From positions 62,001 to 126,000 of the forward strand of contig JAQXUQ010000006.1 of the NCBI GenBank assembly GCA_029224465.1: a DNA stretch of 64,000 nucleotides. Reading direction: 5' to 3'. Both the position numbers and the translations under genes were made by a program. This document shows positions 44,803-53,911 of the stretch, in pieces (positions within the stretch are counted from its first letter, which is position 1; each line of letters begins with the position of its first letter). The DNA comes from Bacillota bacterium. GTDB lineage: Bacteria > Bacillota > Clostridia > Lachnospirales > Lachnospiraceae. The notes under the pieces were generated by a model, which was given only the letters and a program-made list of their open reading frames with translations, was not told the origin of the DNA and ran no database searches.

Positions 44803-45813
44803 ATGAGTCTATCAACGCTCGAAGTTTTCAAGCATATTCAGCCGAGGGACGCTGTTGTTTTGACGGACGAACAGCTCCTTGACCTGCAGAAAACGCTCAA
44901 CGGCATCCTGCGGGATATCGCAGCGGTCTGCGCAAAACATCACCTCCGCTATTTCCTCGGCGGCGGCAGCGCGCTCGGCGCCATTCGGCATCACGGCTTC
45001 ATTCCGTGGGATGACGATATCGACATTAATATGCCGCGGGAGGATCATGACAGGTTTGTCCGGATTTTCCGGCAGGAATTCGGGGAAAAGTACTGGGTGC
45101 ACACGCCCAGGGAAACGGCGGGCTATGGACTTCTGCTTTCCCGCGTTTTATTAAAGGGGACGAGTGTGTGCACAAGGGAAGACTTTCACAATTCCGAGTG
45201 CGGCGCTTTTGTTGATATCTTCGTCATTGAGAACACGTACGACAACATGTTCCTTCGAAACATTCACGGTTTCGGCTGCATGGCCTTCGGTTTCGCGCAG
45301 TCGTGCCGGAAGTTTTTCCGCGACAGAAAAGAGCTGATGGCGCTTGCGAAGACAGCGGAGGGTGATGCAGATAAACGGAAGCAGTATATCCGGACATTCC
45401 GCACGAAAATTGTTCTCGGGGCGCTCCTTTCTTTTGCTTCGCTTGACACCTGGATCCGCTGGTCCGACCGCTGGTACAGCCGCTGCCATGACGGCGGCAG
45501 CCGCTATGTTACGATTCCCGCGGGGCGCGGACACTTTTACGGCGAGCTGTACAGACGCGAAGATATCTGCGAGGGTATTCTGGTGCCGTATGATGACATG
45601 AAAGTCTCCGTTTCCAAGGGATATGATCTGTATCTGCAAAGACTGTACGGCGATTACAGGAAGATACCGGAAGAAGCGGACAGAGAGAGGCATGTGTTCT
45701 TCGCGCCGTTTTATCTGCATGCGCAGAGTGCGGACAGCCCTGCGCGGAGCGGGGATTCACAGGACATGGACAAAGCGGAAAGCGGCAAAGCCCGCGCAGA
45801 ACTTGATTCATAA
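44803..45813 (+). CDS. LicD family phosphotransferase
   Basis: The 336-residue protein has the LicD hallmark YFLGGGSALGAIRHHGFIPWDDDIDI, with the nucleotidyltransferase-like Gly/Ser and Asp cluster. LicD enzymes transfer phosphocholine or other phospho-alcohols from a CDP-activated donor to teichoic acids or capsule. The cytidylyltransferase starts 13 bp downstream, which fits a CDP-linked donor. The C-terminal ~25 residues are low complexity. Confidence 0.87.
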   Translation: MSLSTLEVFKHIQPRDAVVLTDEQLLDLQKTLNGILRDIAAVCAKHHLRYFLGGGSALGAIRHHGFIPWDDDIDINMPREDHDRFVRIFRQEFGEKYWVHTPRETAGYGLLLSRVLLKGTSVCTREDFHNSECGAFVDIFVIENTYDNMFLRNIHGFGCMAFGFAQSCRKFFRDRKELMALAKTAEGDADKRKQYIRTFRTKIVLGALLSFASLDTWIRWSDRWYSRCHDGGSRYVTIPAGRGHFYGELYRREDICEGILVPYDDMKVSVSKGYDLYLQRLYGDYRKIPEEADRERHVFFAPFYLHAQSADSPARSGDSQDMDKAESGKARAELDS

Positions 45814-45825
45814 GGAGACTTTGGC

Positions 45826-46572
45826 ATGAGCAATGTGGCTTTGATATTTGCCGGCGGCACCGGCAAGAGAATGCATGCCGGCGGCGTGCCCAAACAGTTC
45901 CTCGAGCTGTACGGCAAGCCGATCATCATCTATACCCTTGAGAAATTCGAAAACCACGATTATATAGATTCCATTGTCATTTCGTGTCTGGACGGATACA
46001 TCGAAAAGCTATGGAAGCTCTGCGCGAAATTTCACATCACGAAGGTGAAAGCCATTGTCCGCGGCGGCGCGACCGGACAGGAATCGATCTATCACGGACT
46101 TGTCAAGATTCACGAGCTCGATCCGGACACCAATTCGGTCGTTCTTGTGCATGACGGCGTCCGTCCGCTTGTCGATCCCGCGACGATCACGGAAAACATC
46201 AAATGCTGCCGCATCAACGGCAGCGCGATCACCGTGACGCCGGCGATCGAAACCGTGATTCTGGACAGGGAAGCGAATCCGGACATCCATGAGACGAGAG
46301 AGCTCGGCACCATCCTCGACAGGAAACAGTGCCAGCTCGCGAAAGCGCCGCAGACGTTCTTCGTCGACGACCTTCTGGAATGCCACAACAAAGCGATCGA
46401 TGAGGGCAGAAACGACTTTATCGATTCGGCAAATCTGATGCGCTACTATGGCAGGAAGCTTTACACCGTCGAAGGCAGAACCGAGAACATCAAGATCACG
46501 ACGCCGATTGACTACTACATCTTCAAGGCGATCGTCACCGCAAAGGAGAGTTCCAATGCGTTCGGGCTTTAA
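45826..46572 (+). CDS. IspD/TarI-like cytidylyltransferase
   Basis: The 248-residue enzyme has the IspD fold: IFAGGTGKRMHAGGVPKQFLEL (CTP-binding loop), IVRGGATGQESIYHGL, LVHDGVRPLVDP and KAPQTFFVDDLLE. IspD makes CDP-methylerythritol, while TarI homologues make CDP-ribitol for teichoic acid. The LicD and CDP-glycerol-transferase neighbours favour a TarI-like role. No TarJ-like dehydrogenase is seen nearby, so the assignment stays open. AAGGAG precedes the ATG. Confidence 0.85.
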   Translation: MSNVALIFAGGTGKRMHAGGVPKQFLELYGKPIIIYTLEKFENHDYIDSIVISCLDGYIEKLWKLCAKFHITKVKAIVRGGATGQESIYHGLVKIHELDPDTNSVVLVHDGVRPLVDPATITENIKCCRINGSAITVTPAIETVILDREANPDIHETRELGTILDRKQCQLAKAPQTFFVDDLLECHNKAIDEGRNDFIDSANLMRYYGRKLYTVEGRTENIKITTPIDYYIFKAIVTAKESSNAFGL

Positions 46573-46969
46573 GCTGCGGCTTTTTGCTGCCGCCGGAGCC
46601 GTACTGATTCTCTGCGTCCTGTTCGCACGCTGGTATCCGGGTTACATGCGAAGGTACCGTCTGGAAACCTGCGAAAAGGCAAGGCGGGTGCTCGAATACA
46701 CGTACACGCATAAAGTCGAGGCGGCACTGTCTGCCAACGGCGGCCGCGAAGACGATATAGACTACGAAAAGCTGCTGCAGGAGTCTTACATGGAATGCTT
46801 CGGGAAAACGCCCGGAGAGGACGGCCGTATTTCCGGCATCTGCCAGGGCGGCGGAACCTGGACGACAACCATAGACCCCGAAACGCATCATATCCGGACC
46901 GAATGCTCCGCGGACGGGCACGGCACGGTGCAGATTTTTGTCAACGAGCCTTTTCAATACGCACAATAA
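46556..46969 (+). CDS. Small membrane-anchored protein, unknown function
   Basis: The 137-residue protein has one N-terminal membrane helix (about residues 9-25) after a basic start, with the rest outside or in the cytoplasm: an amphipathic helix, then a small GICQGGGTWTTTIDP region. The ATG at 46556 has AAGGAGAG upstream and overlaps the cytidylyltransferase gene by 17 bp, so translation is coupled. I recognise no family. Confidence 0.6.
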   Translation: MRSGFKLRLFAAAGAVLILCVLFARWYPGYMRRYRLETCEKARRVLEYTYTHKVEAALSANGGREDDIDYEKLLQESYMECFGKTPGEDGRISGICQGGGTWTTTIDPETHHIRTECSADGHGTVQIFVNEPFQYAQ

Positions 46970-46980
46970 AAGGAAAAACA

Positions 46981-48327
46981 ATGCTGGTTTTACGCGTACT
47001 CAAAAAGAAATTCAAATCTCTGCCGCACGTCATGGTGGAAGGCAAGACGTTAAAGCGTCTCGGCAACTGTTTTAAACAGTTCAACACGTGGCTCGACCGC
47101 AAGATCGGGTACCTCGCCCGCTCCATCATGTGGCCGCATGTCAGGGTGGTTCCGAACCAGATCATGTTCCTGCCGTTCAACCACAGCGTTTCCTGCAATA
47201 TGAAATATATCAGCGAGGAAATTATCCGGAGGAAGGCGGATGTGGAGCTGTACTGGAGCGTCGCTTCCCCGGAAACCGCGTCGATCGGCGCACAGGAGAT
47301 CCTTGCCCGCGACTTCGGCACGCTGGACCGGAAAGATCCAAGAGTCAAAGAGCTGCAGGCATATATCGATCAGCACGTTCATTTCGTCAAAACAAACTCC
47401 TATGAATACTTCCACGCCGCCGCGTCCTCGAAGGTGATTTACATCAATTCGCTGCTCGGAGACAAGTTTTATCCGTTCCCGACCAAAAAGGAGCAGCATA
47501 TCGTACAGACCTGGCACGGGAGCCTCGGCATCAAGCGTTTCGACATCGCGCATTACAATACGAACATGTCGTGGCCGGTCGCGGCAATGCGGATGGGGCG
47601 CCTGACGACAGAGTGCATTTCGAATTCGACGTTCGAGGACGGTGTTTTCCGTGAAACGTTCTGGAAGGAAACGCCGATCCTGAAACTCGGCCACGCAAGA
47701 AACGACATCTTTTTTCCGAACTATGAAAAGACGAGAGCATACCTGCGCGGCCGCTTCATCAGGGACTATGATCTGCCGGAGGACATTCATTTCGCGCTGT
47801 ACGCGCCGACGTTCCGTGACAATCATAATTTCGCGGTTTATGACCTGCACGCACGCGCGGTCGTCAAGGCGCTCTCGGAGCGTTTTGGCGGAAAGTGGTG
47901 CCTGCTTCTGCGTTACCACGACAATGACAAGAAGAACGAAGCCGGCAAAAACACCGTCCGCTCCGGCGATGTCATCGATGTGACCAAATATCCGGACATG
48001 CAGGAGCTGCTTGCGATTACCGAAGCCGGTATCACCGACTATTCTTCGTGGATCTATGATTATGTCCTGATGCGCAGGCCCGGCTTTATTTTCGCGATGG
48101 ATATTGAAGACTATAACAACGAGCGCGGATTTTACTTCAGGCTTGAGGACACGCCGTTCCCGGTTGCCACGGATACCGCGGAGCTTGTCGAGAACATCCT
48201 CTCGTTCAACGACGATGTGTACCAGAAGAAAGTCACGGCATTCCTCTCCGATAAAGGCTGCATGGACGACGGTCATGCGCAGGAGCGGATCGCCGATGTG
48301 ACACTGCAGTGGCTGCAGAAGGCCTGA
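46981..48327 (+). CDS. CDP-glycerol glycerophosphotransferase family (TagB/TagF-like)
   Basis: The 448-residue protein belongs to the family that transfers glycerol or ribitol phosphate from a CDP donor to teichoic-acid chains. Signature pieces are VQTWHGSLGIKRFD, NSTFEDGVFRETFW, LKLGHARNDIFFP and ITDYSSWIYDYVLMRRPG. The N-terminus has a basic, possibly membrane-associated stretch. AAAAGGAAA precedes ATG 46981; an upstream in-frame extension overlapping the previous gene is rejected. It may build or prime the polymer exported by the TagGH-like transporter. Confidence 0.87.
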   Translation: MLVLRVLKKKFKSLPHVMVEGKTLKRLGNCFKQFNTWLDRKIGYLARSIMWPHVRVVPNQIMFLPFNHSVSCNMKYISEEIIRRKADVELYWSVASPETASIGAQEILARDFGTLDRKDPRVKELQAYIDQHVHFVKTNSYEYFHAAASSKVIYINSLLGDKFYPFPTKKEQHIVQTWHGSLGIKRFDIAHYNTNMSWPVAAMRMGRLTTECISNSTFEDGVFRETFWKETPILKLGHARNDIFFPNYEKTRAYLRGRFIRDYDLPEDIHFALYAPTFRDNHNFAVYDLHARAVVKALSERFGGKWCLLLRYHDNDKKNEAGKNTVRSGDVIDVTKYPDMQELLAITEAGITDYSSWIYDYVLMRRPGFIFAMDIEDYNNERGFYFRLEDTPFPVATDTAELVENILSFNDDVYQKKVTAFLSDKGCMDDGHAQERIADVTLQWLQKA

Positions 48328-48349
48328 GCCCGGCCGGATGGGAGATTCT

Positions 48350-49453
48350 ATGGAACAGCGCAACCGCGAAGTGGATTTTCTTCGCTTTGTATTTGCGGTT
48401 ATCATCATGCTGCATCATTCCAGATATGTGCTGGGCGACGAAAACTGTCTGTTTCTGGGCGGCTCGCTTGCCGTGGAGTTTTTCTTCATCGTATCCGGAT
48501 ATCTGATGATGGCGTCGATTCTTCGCGCGGAGCGCAGGCAAAGCGCCGGCGCGGCGCTCGGAACCGAAACCTATCATTTCCTTCTCCGCAAGATCAGAGC
48601 ATTCCTGCCCGAATATTTGATTGCCTGGTTCATCGGCTTTTTCCTGATCGAGGGCTTCGGTTTTCCGGGACCGCGGCAGGTTCTGCATGATTTCGGCAAA
48701 TATTTCTTTGAGCTGTCGCTGATCAAGATGAGCGGTATCTTTACAGGCGGGATCGACGGCTGTATGTGGTATCTGTCCGCGATGCTGCTTTGTATGGCGG
48801 TCCTGTATCCGCTGATCCGGCGATATAAAGATTTTATGGTGCATATCGGGGCACCGCTTACGGCGATGTTCCTTCTGGGATACCTCTGCCGGACATTCGG
48901 TCATCCGAGGGACCCGGTGGAATGGACCGGACTCGTATATAAGGGTGATCTGCGCGCGATGGCGGAGCTCTGCCTTGGCGTTGTCGCATTTTACGCCGCG
49001 GCCAGACTGCGGGCGCTACGCCTGACCAAACCCGCGCGTATCCTGATCCGGCTTGCCGGGTCCGGCATTTATGCGGCTGTCATCCTTTACATGTATAAAG
49101 AAGATCCGTCGACCGCGGATTATTTCTATATCTTCCTTCTGCTGATCGCAGTCATCCTTACGTTCAGCGGACAGGGAGCCGGCAGCGGACTGTTCGGGAA
49201 GCCGTTCGCCGCGAAACTGACACAGTTTTTCGCGAAATACAGCACGGCGCTTTACTTCTCACATTTATATTTCGCGCAGCATATCAACAATGTTTTGACG
49301 CCGGCGCATTACTCCGGAAGATTTCGGATGACAGTTTATGTCACAGTTTCGCTCCTGAACGGTCTGCTTGTCCTCCTTCTTGCGGCCTGCTGGCGAAGAC
49401 ATGGAAAGAAGCTCACCACGGCCCTCCGGCGGTTTCTGATTGCGAAGGCGTAA
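48350..49453 (+). CDS. Acyltransferase family 3 (OafA/YrhL-like) membrane protein
   Basis: The 367-residue protein has about 10 membrane helices and the acyltransferase-3 start: REVDFLRFVFAVIIMLHH (conserved Arg and paired His), then GGSLAVEFFFIVSGYLM. Such enzymes O-acetylate sugars on lipid-linked or surface polymers. The ATG at 48350 has GGGAG just upstream; the ATG at 48338 lies too early. A second member starts at 63,577. Confidence 0.88.
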   Translation: MEQRNREVDFLRFVFAVIIMLHHSRYVLGDENCLFLGGSLAVEFFFIVSGYLMMASILRAERRQSAGAALGTETYHFLLRKIRAFLPEYLIAWFIGFFLIEGFGFPGPRQVLHDFGKYFFELSLIKMSGIFTGGIDGCMWYLSAMLLCMAVLYPLIRRYKDFMVHIGAPLTAMFLLGYLCRTFGHPRDPVEWTGLVYKGDLRAMAELCLGVVAFYAAARLRALRLTKPARILIRLAGSGIYAAVILYMYKEDPSTADYFYIFLLLIAVILTFSGQGAGSGLFGKPFAAKLTQFFAKYSTALYFSHLYFAQHINNVLTPAHYSGRFRMTVYVTVSLLNGLLVLLLAACWRRHGKKLTTALRRFLIAKA

Positions 49454-49514
49454 ATGCCGGAAGGGGCCGGACAGGGAGCGGGAAAGCGCCTGTTCTAATT
49501 TCGAGGTTGTCAAG

Positions 49515-50660
49515 ATGAACATGAATTCTCCGGAAGCTCCAAACGATCACACGCTGCAGGAAGATCTGCAGATCATTGCGGAAAGCCCGCTCGTCCGGGA
49601 CAACAGAGACAAGCTTGCAGGGCGTACCTTCCTGATCACAGGCGCGACAGGGCTGGTCGGCTCCGTCCTCGTGAAGGCGCTGGCCTGCATTAACCGAACG
49701 AAAAACTACGGCATGCGCATTTTGCCGTTGATCCGCAGCGTGGAGAAGGCAAAGACCGTATACGGAGAGCTGTGGGGACGGGAAGATTTTTTTCCGGTCC
49801 TTTCGGATATCACAGCCCCGGATTTGAACGAAAAGGTGCAGGAAATTTCCGGCGGCCGCCCCGACTACGTCATCCACTGCGCGGCGGTGACGACATCAAA
49901 GGTCATGATTTCCAGACCGGTAGAGACGATCCGTTCCGCAATTGAAGGCACAACGAAGCTGCTCGATGCAGCGATGGCAGGTACTTCCGATGACGCCGGG
50001 CAGCCGGTTTTCCTGTATATTTCTTCGATGGAAGCGTATGGCGACATGAGCGTCTACGGACCGGACACGAGAGCTTCCGAAGAGCGCGGCGGCTTTGTCG
50101 ATCCCATGAAGGTGCGGAGCAACTATCCCCTCAGTAAACGGATGTGCGAGAACCTCTGCGTTGCCTGCCATGAAGAGTACGGTCTGCATACCCGTGTCGC
50201 ACGGCTTGCCCAGACGTTCGGAGCGGGAACGCTTCCCTGGGAGAGCAGAGTTTTTGCGCAGTTCGCGAAGAGCGCTTTGCACGGCGAAGATATTGTTTTG
50301 CATACAAAAGGCCTCTCGGAAGGCAATTACTGCTATACAAGAGACATGGTTCTTGGCCTTCTGACAATTCTTGTGGCAGGACAGGACGCGTCCGCTTACA
50401 ATGTATGTAATATGGCGGCACACACAACGATTGCCGGTATGGCAGAGCTGGTAGCGGACAAAATCGCAGAAGACGTCTGCGGCAGGAAAATCCGTGTGAC
50501 ATATGATATCCCGGAGAACAATATTTACGGGTATGCCGCGGACACGAAGCTTACGCTGGACAGTCATAAGCTGATGGCGCTTGGCTGGCAGCCTGCGGTC
50601 GGTCTCGAAGAGGCTTTCCGCAGAACGATCGCAAGCATGAAAGAGCGGGGAATTTCCTGA
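49515..50660 (+). CDS. NAD-dependent sugar epimerase/dehydratase
   Basis: The 381-residue protein is an extended SDR enzyme: FLITGATGLVGSVLVKAL (NAD-binding TGxxGxxG) at about residues 38-55, HCAAVTTSK, then YISSMEAYG (Ser/Thr) and YPLSKRMCEN (Tyr-x3-Lys). It probably changes a nucleotide sugar for the polymer; the exact substrate cannot be told. GAGGTTGTCAAG precedes the ATG at 49515; an earlier in-frame ATG at 49440 lacks a good site. Confidence 0.83.
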   Translation: MNMNSPEAPNDHTLQEDLQIIAESPLVRDNRDKLAGRTFLITGATGLVGSVLVKALACINRTKNYGMRILPLIRSVEKAKTVYGELWGREDFFPVLSDITAPDLNEKVQEISGGRPDYVIHCAAVTTSKVMISRPVETIRSAIEGTTKLLDAAMAGTSDDAGQPVFLYISSMEAYGDMSVYGPDTRASEERGGFVDPMKVRSNYPLSKRMCENLCVACHEEYGLHTRVARLAQTFGAGTLPWESRVFAQFAKSALHGEDIVLHTKGLSEGNYCYTRDMVLGLLTILVAGQDASAYNVCNMAAHTTIAGMAELVADKIAEDVCGRKIRVTYDIPENNIYGYAADTKLTLDSHKLMALGWQPAVGLEEAFRRTIASMKERGIS

Positions 50661-50691
50661 TCCGGTACAGAGTGCAACAGTGAGGTTTGGC

Positions 50692-51867
50692 ATGTCATTT
50701 CGTAAAAACAACAAAACCGCCACGCGCATCGCCATGATCGGCCAGAAGCATGTGCCGTCCAGAGAGGGCGGCGTCGAAATTGTCGTCTGGGAGCTGGCGC
50801 GACGCCTGCGTGACCGCGGATATACCGTGGACTGCTATAACCGTTCCGGCTATCATCTGCACGCAAGAGACTATGAGAAAATCAAGGGCATGCCCGGATA
50901 CTATTACAGCGGAATCCGGATTCTGACGATTCCGACGTTCAGGAGCAGCAAGCTGAACGCGATCGTTTACTCCGTTCTCGCGACAATCCGCGCTTTGTTC
51001 GGACACTATGATGTCATCCATTATCACGCGGAAGGCCCGTGCCTGATGCTGTGGCTGCCGAAGCTGTTCGGCATTCATGTCGTCGCGACGATCCACGGAC
51101 TTGACTGGCAGAGAGCGAAGTGGGGGAAGTTTGCTTCCCGGATGCTGAAAGCCGGAGAACGCACGGCGGCAAAACATGCCGATGCACTCATTGTTCTGTC
51201 CAAAAACATGCAGGATTATTTCCTCTCGGAATACGGCAGAAAAACGCTCTTTATTCCGAACGGTATCGACAAAGGCTATCATCTGGAGCCGGAAATCATA
51301 ACGAAGCAGTACGGCCTTCAGGGAGACGATTATATCTTATCGCTCTCGCGCATCGTTCCCGAGAAGGGCATTCATTACCTGATTGAGGCTTTCCGGCAGA
51401 TCCGGACGGACAAAAAGCTTGTGATCGCCGGTATGAGCGGCAACGCGCAGGAGTACATGGACGAAATCACGCGGATGGCCGCGGAAGATCCGCGGATTAT
51501 CCTGACCGGCTTTGTGCACGATGAACTTCTCGAGGAGCTGCAGAGCAATCCGTATCTGTTCGTTCTGCCCAGTGACGTCGAGGGCATGTCCATCGGCCTT
51601 CTCGAAGCCATGAGCTACGGCACCTGCTGTCTTGTCAGCGACATTCGGGAAAATATCGAAGTTGTCGAAGACAAAGCCGTTTCCTTCCGGCAGGGCAGCG
51701 TGGAAGACCTCAGGGAGAAGCTGCAGTATCTTCTGGAGCATCCGGAGGTCACGCACGCTTACAGAGACGCCTCGACCGCGTTTATTCTGAACAAATACAG
51801 CTGGGAAAAGATGACAGACGAGACCGAAAAGATCTACGCGTCCGTCTGCGGAGAGGGAAACCGCTAG
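50692..51867 (+). CDS. Glycosyltransferase family 4 with DUF1972-type N-terminus
   Basis: The 391-residue GT-B enzyme begins IAMIGQKHVPSREGGVEIVVWELARRL, the DUF1972 start common in rhamnosyl- and galactosyltransferases of capsule loci. The C-terminal half has ILSLSRIVPEKGIHYLIEAF and VLPSDVEGMSIGLLEAMSYG, with the Glu of the nucleotide-sugar site. GAGG is upstream of ATG 50692; a GTG at 50680 is less likely. It adds one sugar during repeat-unit synthesis on the cytoplasmic side. Confidence 0.88.
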   Translation: MSFRKNNKTATRIAMIGQKHVPSREGGVEIVVWELARRLRDRGYTVDCYNRSGYHLHARDYEKIKGMPGYYYSGIRILTIPTFRSSKLNAIVYSVLATIRALFGHYDVIHYHAEGPCLMLWLPKLFGIHVVATIHGLDWQRAKWGKFASRMLKAGERTAAKHADALIVLSKNMQDYFLSEYGRKTLFIPNGIDKGYHLEPEIITKQYGLQGDDYILSLSRIVPEKGIHYLIEAFRQIRTDKKLVIAGMSGNAQEYMDEITRMAAEDPRIILTGFVHDELLEELQSNPYLFVLPSDVEGMSIGLLEAMSYGTCCLVSDIRENIEVVEDKAVSFRQGSVEDLREKLQYLLEHPEVTHAYRDASTAFILNKYSWEKMTDETEKIYASVCGEGNR

Positions 51868-51869
51868 AG

Positions 51870-52463
51870 ATGGTCGTCTGTTCGAGAGAATACAGAGGTT
51901 CTACATATCTTCTGCGGGAGGCTGTGCCGTCCGACTGCAGACTGCTCTATGACTGGCGGATGGATCCTGTCACGCGCGCGGGGTCGTTTGGTCACAACGT
52001 CTTCCCGTATGAAGAACATGAGAAGTGGTTCCGGAAACTCATGGCTGATCCTTGCAGAAAGCAGTTCATTCTGCTGCGACTGCCGGCAGGGGTAGCGACC
52101 GGCGGCATCCGCGCAGTAGAGCAACCGTGCGCAGGCCGAACCGCAGCGGACGCCGCAGGCACAGCACAATCGTCTGCAGCTGCTCCGGCCGCGCAGCTGC
52201 GGCTCGATCTCACGGGGCAAGAAGCCGAAATCAGCTACAGTGTCGCCGCTTCGGAGCGGGGAAAGGGCATTGGAACACTGCTGATCCGGATGGCGGTTTC
52301 GTATGCGGGAAATTTATCCGGTATCCGTGCGCTGACAGCCGAAGTCCTGCCGGACAATACGGCTTCCCGCAGGATATTTGAAAAGTGCGGCTTCCACCTT
52401 CTAAGCGAAGAGCCCGGGAGGCTGCTGTACATTTGTAAATTGAAAGGGGACACCGATGGGTAG
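51870..52463 (+). CDS. GNAT family N-acetyltransferase
   Basis: This 197-residue protein has the acetyl-CoA loop as SERGKGIGTLLIRMA (about residues 126-140) and a typical C-terminus DNTASRRIFEKCGFHLL. An Ala-rich stretch (about 87-110) interrupts the core, possibly a loop insertion. In glycan loci such enzymes usually N-acetylate an amino sugar, but this is not proven. It starts 2 bp after the GT4 stop and overlaps the mutase gene by 8 bp. Confidence 0.82.
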   Translation: MVVCSREYRGSTYLLREAVPSDCRLLYDWRMDPVTRAGSFGHNVFPYEEHEKWFRKLMADPCRKQFILLRLPAGVATGGIRAVEQPCAGRTAADAAGTAQSSAAAPAAQLRLDLTGQEAEISYSVAASERGKGIGTLLIRMAVSYAGNLSGIRALTAEVLPDNTASRRIFEKCGFHLLSEEPGRLLYICKLKGDTDG

Positions 52464-53847
52464 ATATTTCGGCACCGATGGTTTCCGCGGAGAAGCCGGC
52501 AGGAATCTGACGGCGGATCACGCATACAGGATCGGACGGTTTCTCGGCTGGTACTGCACAGAGCTCAAGCACAGACAGGGCTTTGACGAGCCGGCAAGGA
52601 TCGTAATCGGCAAAGACACAAGACGTTCCAGTTACATGTTCGAATATTCCCTTGTCGGCGGCCTTGTAGCAAGCGGTGCGGACGCGTATCTTCTGCATGT
52701 AACGACAACGCCGTCTGTGTCTTATATTACGCGCGTCGACCGTTTTGACTGCGGCGTTATGATCACGGCGAGCCACAACCCGTTCTATGACAACGGTATC
52801 AAGCTGGTGAATCATCTTGGTGAAAAGATGCCGGATGAAGTCATAGATCTGATTGAAGATTATCTGGACGGAAAACTCTTCGTTTTCGGCGAAGATCACA
52901 GCGAGCTTCCGTTCGCGGCAGGCGACAGGATCGGAACGACTGTCGATTATATCGCCGGCCGCAACCGTTACATCGGTTATCTGATTTCTCTGGGTGTGTA
53001 TGATTTCCGCGGCGTGAAGGTCGGCCTTGACTGCGCGAACGGCGGAGCGTGGACGATCGCCAAGGCGGTCTTCAATGCGCTCGGCGCGGACACCTATGTG
53101 ATCGGCGACCGCCCGAACGGACTCAATATCAACCTGAACGTCGGTTCCACCCATATCGAAAATCTGCAGAGATTCGTCGTGGAAAACCGGCTGGATGTCG
53201 GCTTTGCCTATGACGGAGACGCCGACCGCTGCCTTGCCGTGGATGAAAAGGGAAATGTTGTCACCGGTGACCATATCCTGTACATGTACAGCAAATATAT
53301 GAAGGAGCGCGGCAAACTGATCGACAACACCGTTGTCGCGACAGCGCAGTCGAATTTCGGCCTTTTCAAGTCACTTGAGCGGGACGGGATCAGCTATATC
53401 CGCACGAAGGTCGGAGACAAGTATGTCTACGAGGCAATGAAGAAATACGGCTATAGGATCGGCGGCGAACAGACCGGACACATCATCTTTTCCAAGTATG
53501 CGACAACCGGCGACGGTGTTCTGACGAGTCTGAAAGTCATGCAGGTCATGATGGCCAGAAAGAAGAAACTCTCGGAGCTTGCAGGGACAATGCTGGTTTA
53601 CCCGCAGGTACAGGACAAGGTCGAAGTTACAGATAAAGAGGCGGTTTTTACTTCTCCACGCCTGCAGAACCTTCTTTCGGAGATAGCGGAAAAGCTCGGG
53701 GGCGACGGAAGCCTTCTCGTGCGTCCTTCCGGCACAGAGCCGGTGATCCGGATCGGCGTTGAGGCGGGTACACTGGAAGAAGCCGGAGAGTATGCGGAAC
53801 AGATCGCTGCGGTGATCAGGGAGCTGAATTCGGAGAGCAGAAGCTGA
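52456..53847 (+). CDS. glmM: Phosphohexomutase, GlmM (phosphoglucosamine mutase) type
   Basis: The 463-residue enzyme has the four domains of the alpha-phosphohexomutase family: FGTDGFRGEAG, the phospho-serine motif MITASHNPFYDNG, the metal loop YDGDADRCLAVD, the sugar loop GGEQTGHIIF and the phosphate loop VRPSGTEPVIRI. The GEQTGH loop is nearer to GlmM than to phosphomannomutase (GEM/GEF types). The locus lacks a clear phosphomannomutase, so this enzyme might also serve mannose phosphate; that is an inference. Confidence 0.87.
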   Translation: MGRYFGTDGFRGEAGRNLTADHAYRIGRFLGWYCTELKHRQGFDEPARIVIGKDTRRSSYMFEYSLVGGLVASGADAYLLHVTTTPSVSYITRVDRFDCGVMITASHNPFYDNGIKLVNHLGEKMPDEVIDLIEDYLDGKLFVFGEDHSELPFAAGDRIGTTVDYIAGRNRYIGYLISLGVYDFRGVKVGLDCANGGAWTIAKAVFNALGADTYVIGDRPNGLNINLNVGSTHIENLQRFVVENRLDVGFAYDGDADRCLAVDEKGNVVTGDHILYMYSKYMKERGKLIDNTVVATAQSNFGLFKSLERDGISYIRTKVGDKYVYEAMKKYGYRIGGEQTGHIIFSKYATTGDGVLTSLKVMQVMMARKKKLSELAGTMLVYPQVQDKVEVTDKEAVFTSPRLQNLLSEIAEKLGGDGSLLVRPSGTEPVIRIGVEAGTLEEAGEYAEQIAAVIRELNSESRS

Positions 53848-53911
53848 AACTCCTGCATATTTACAGAACCTGAGGAACGATGACGGGCACAGCCCGGATG
53901 GTATTTACTAC

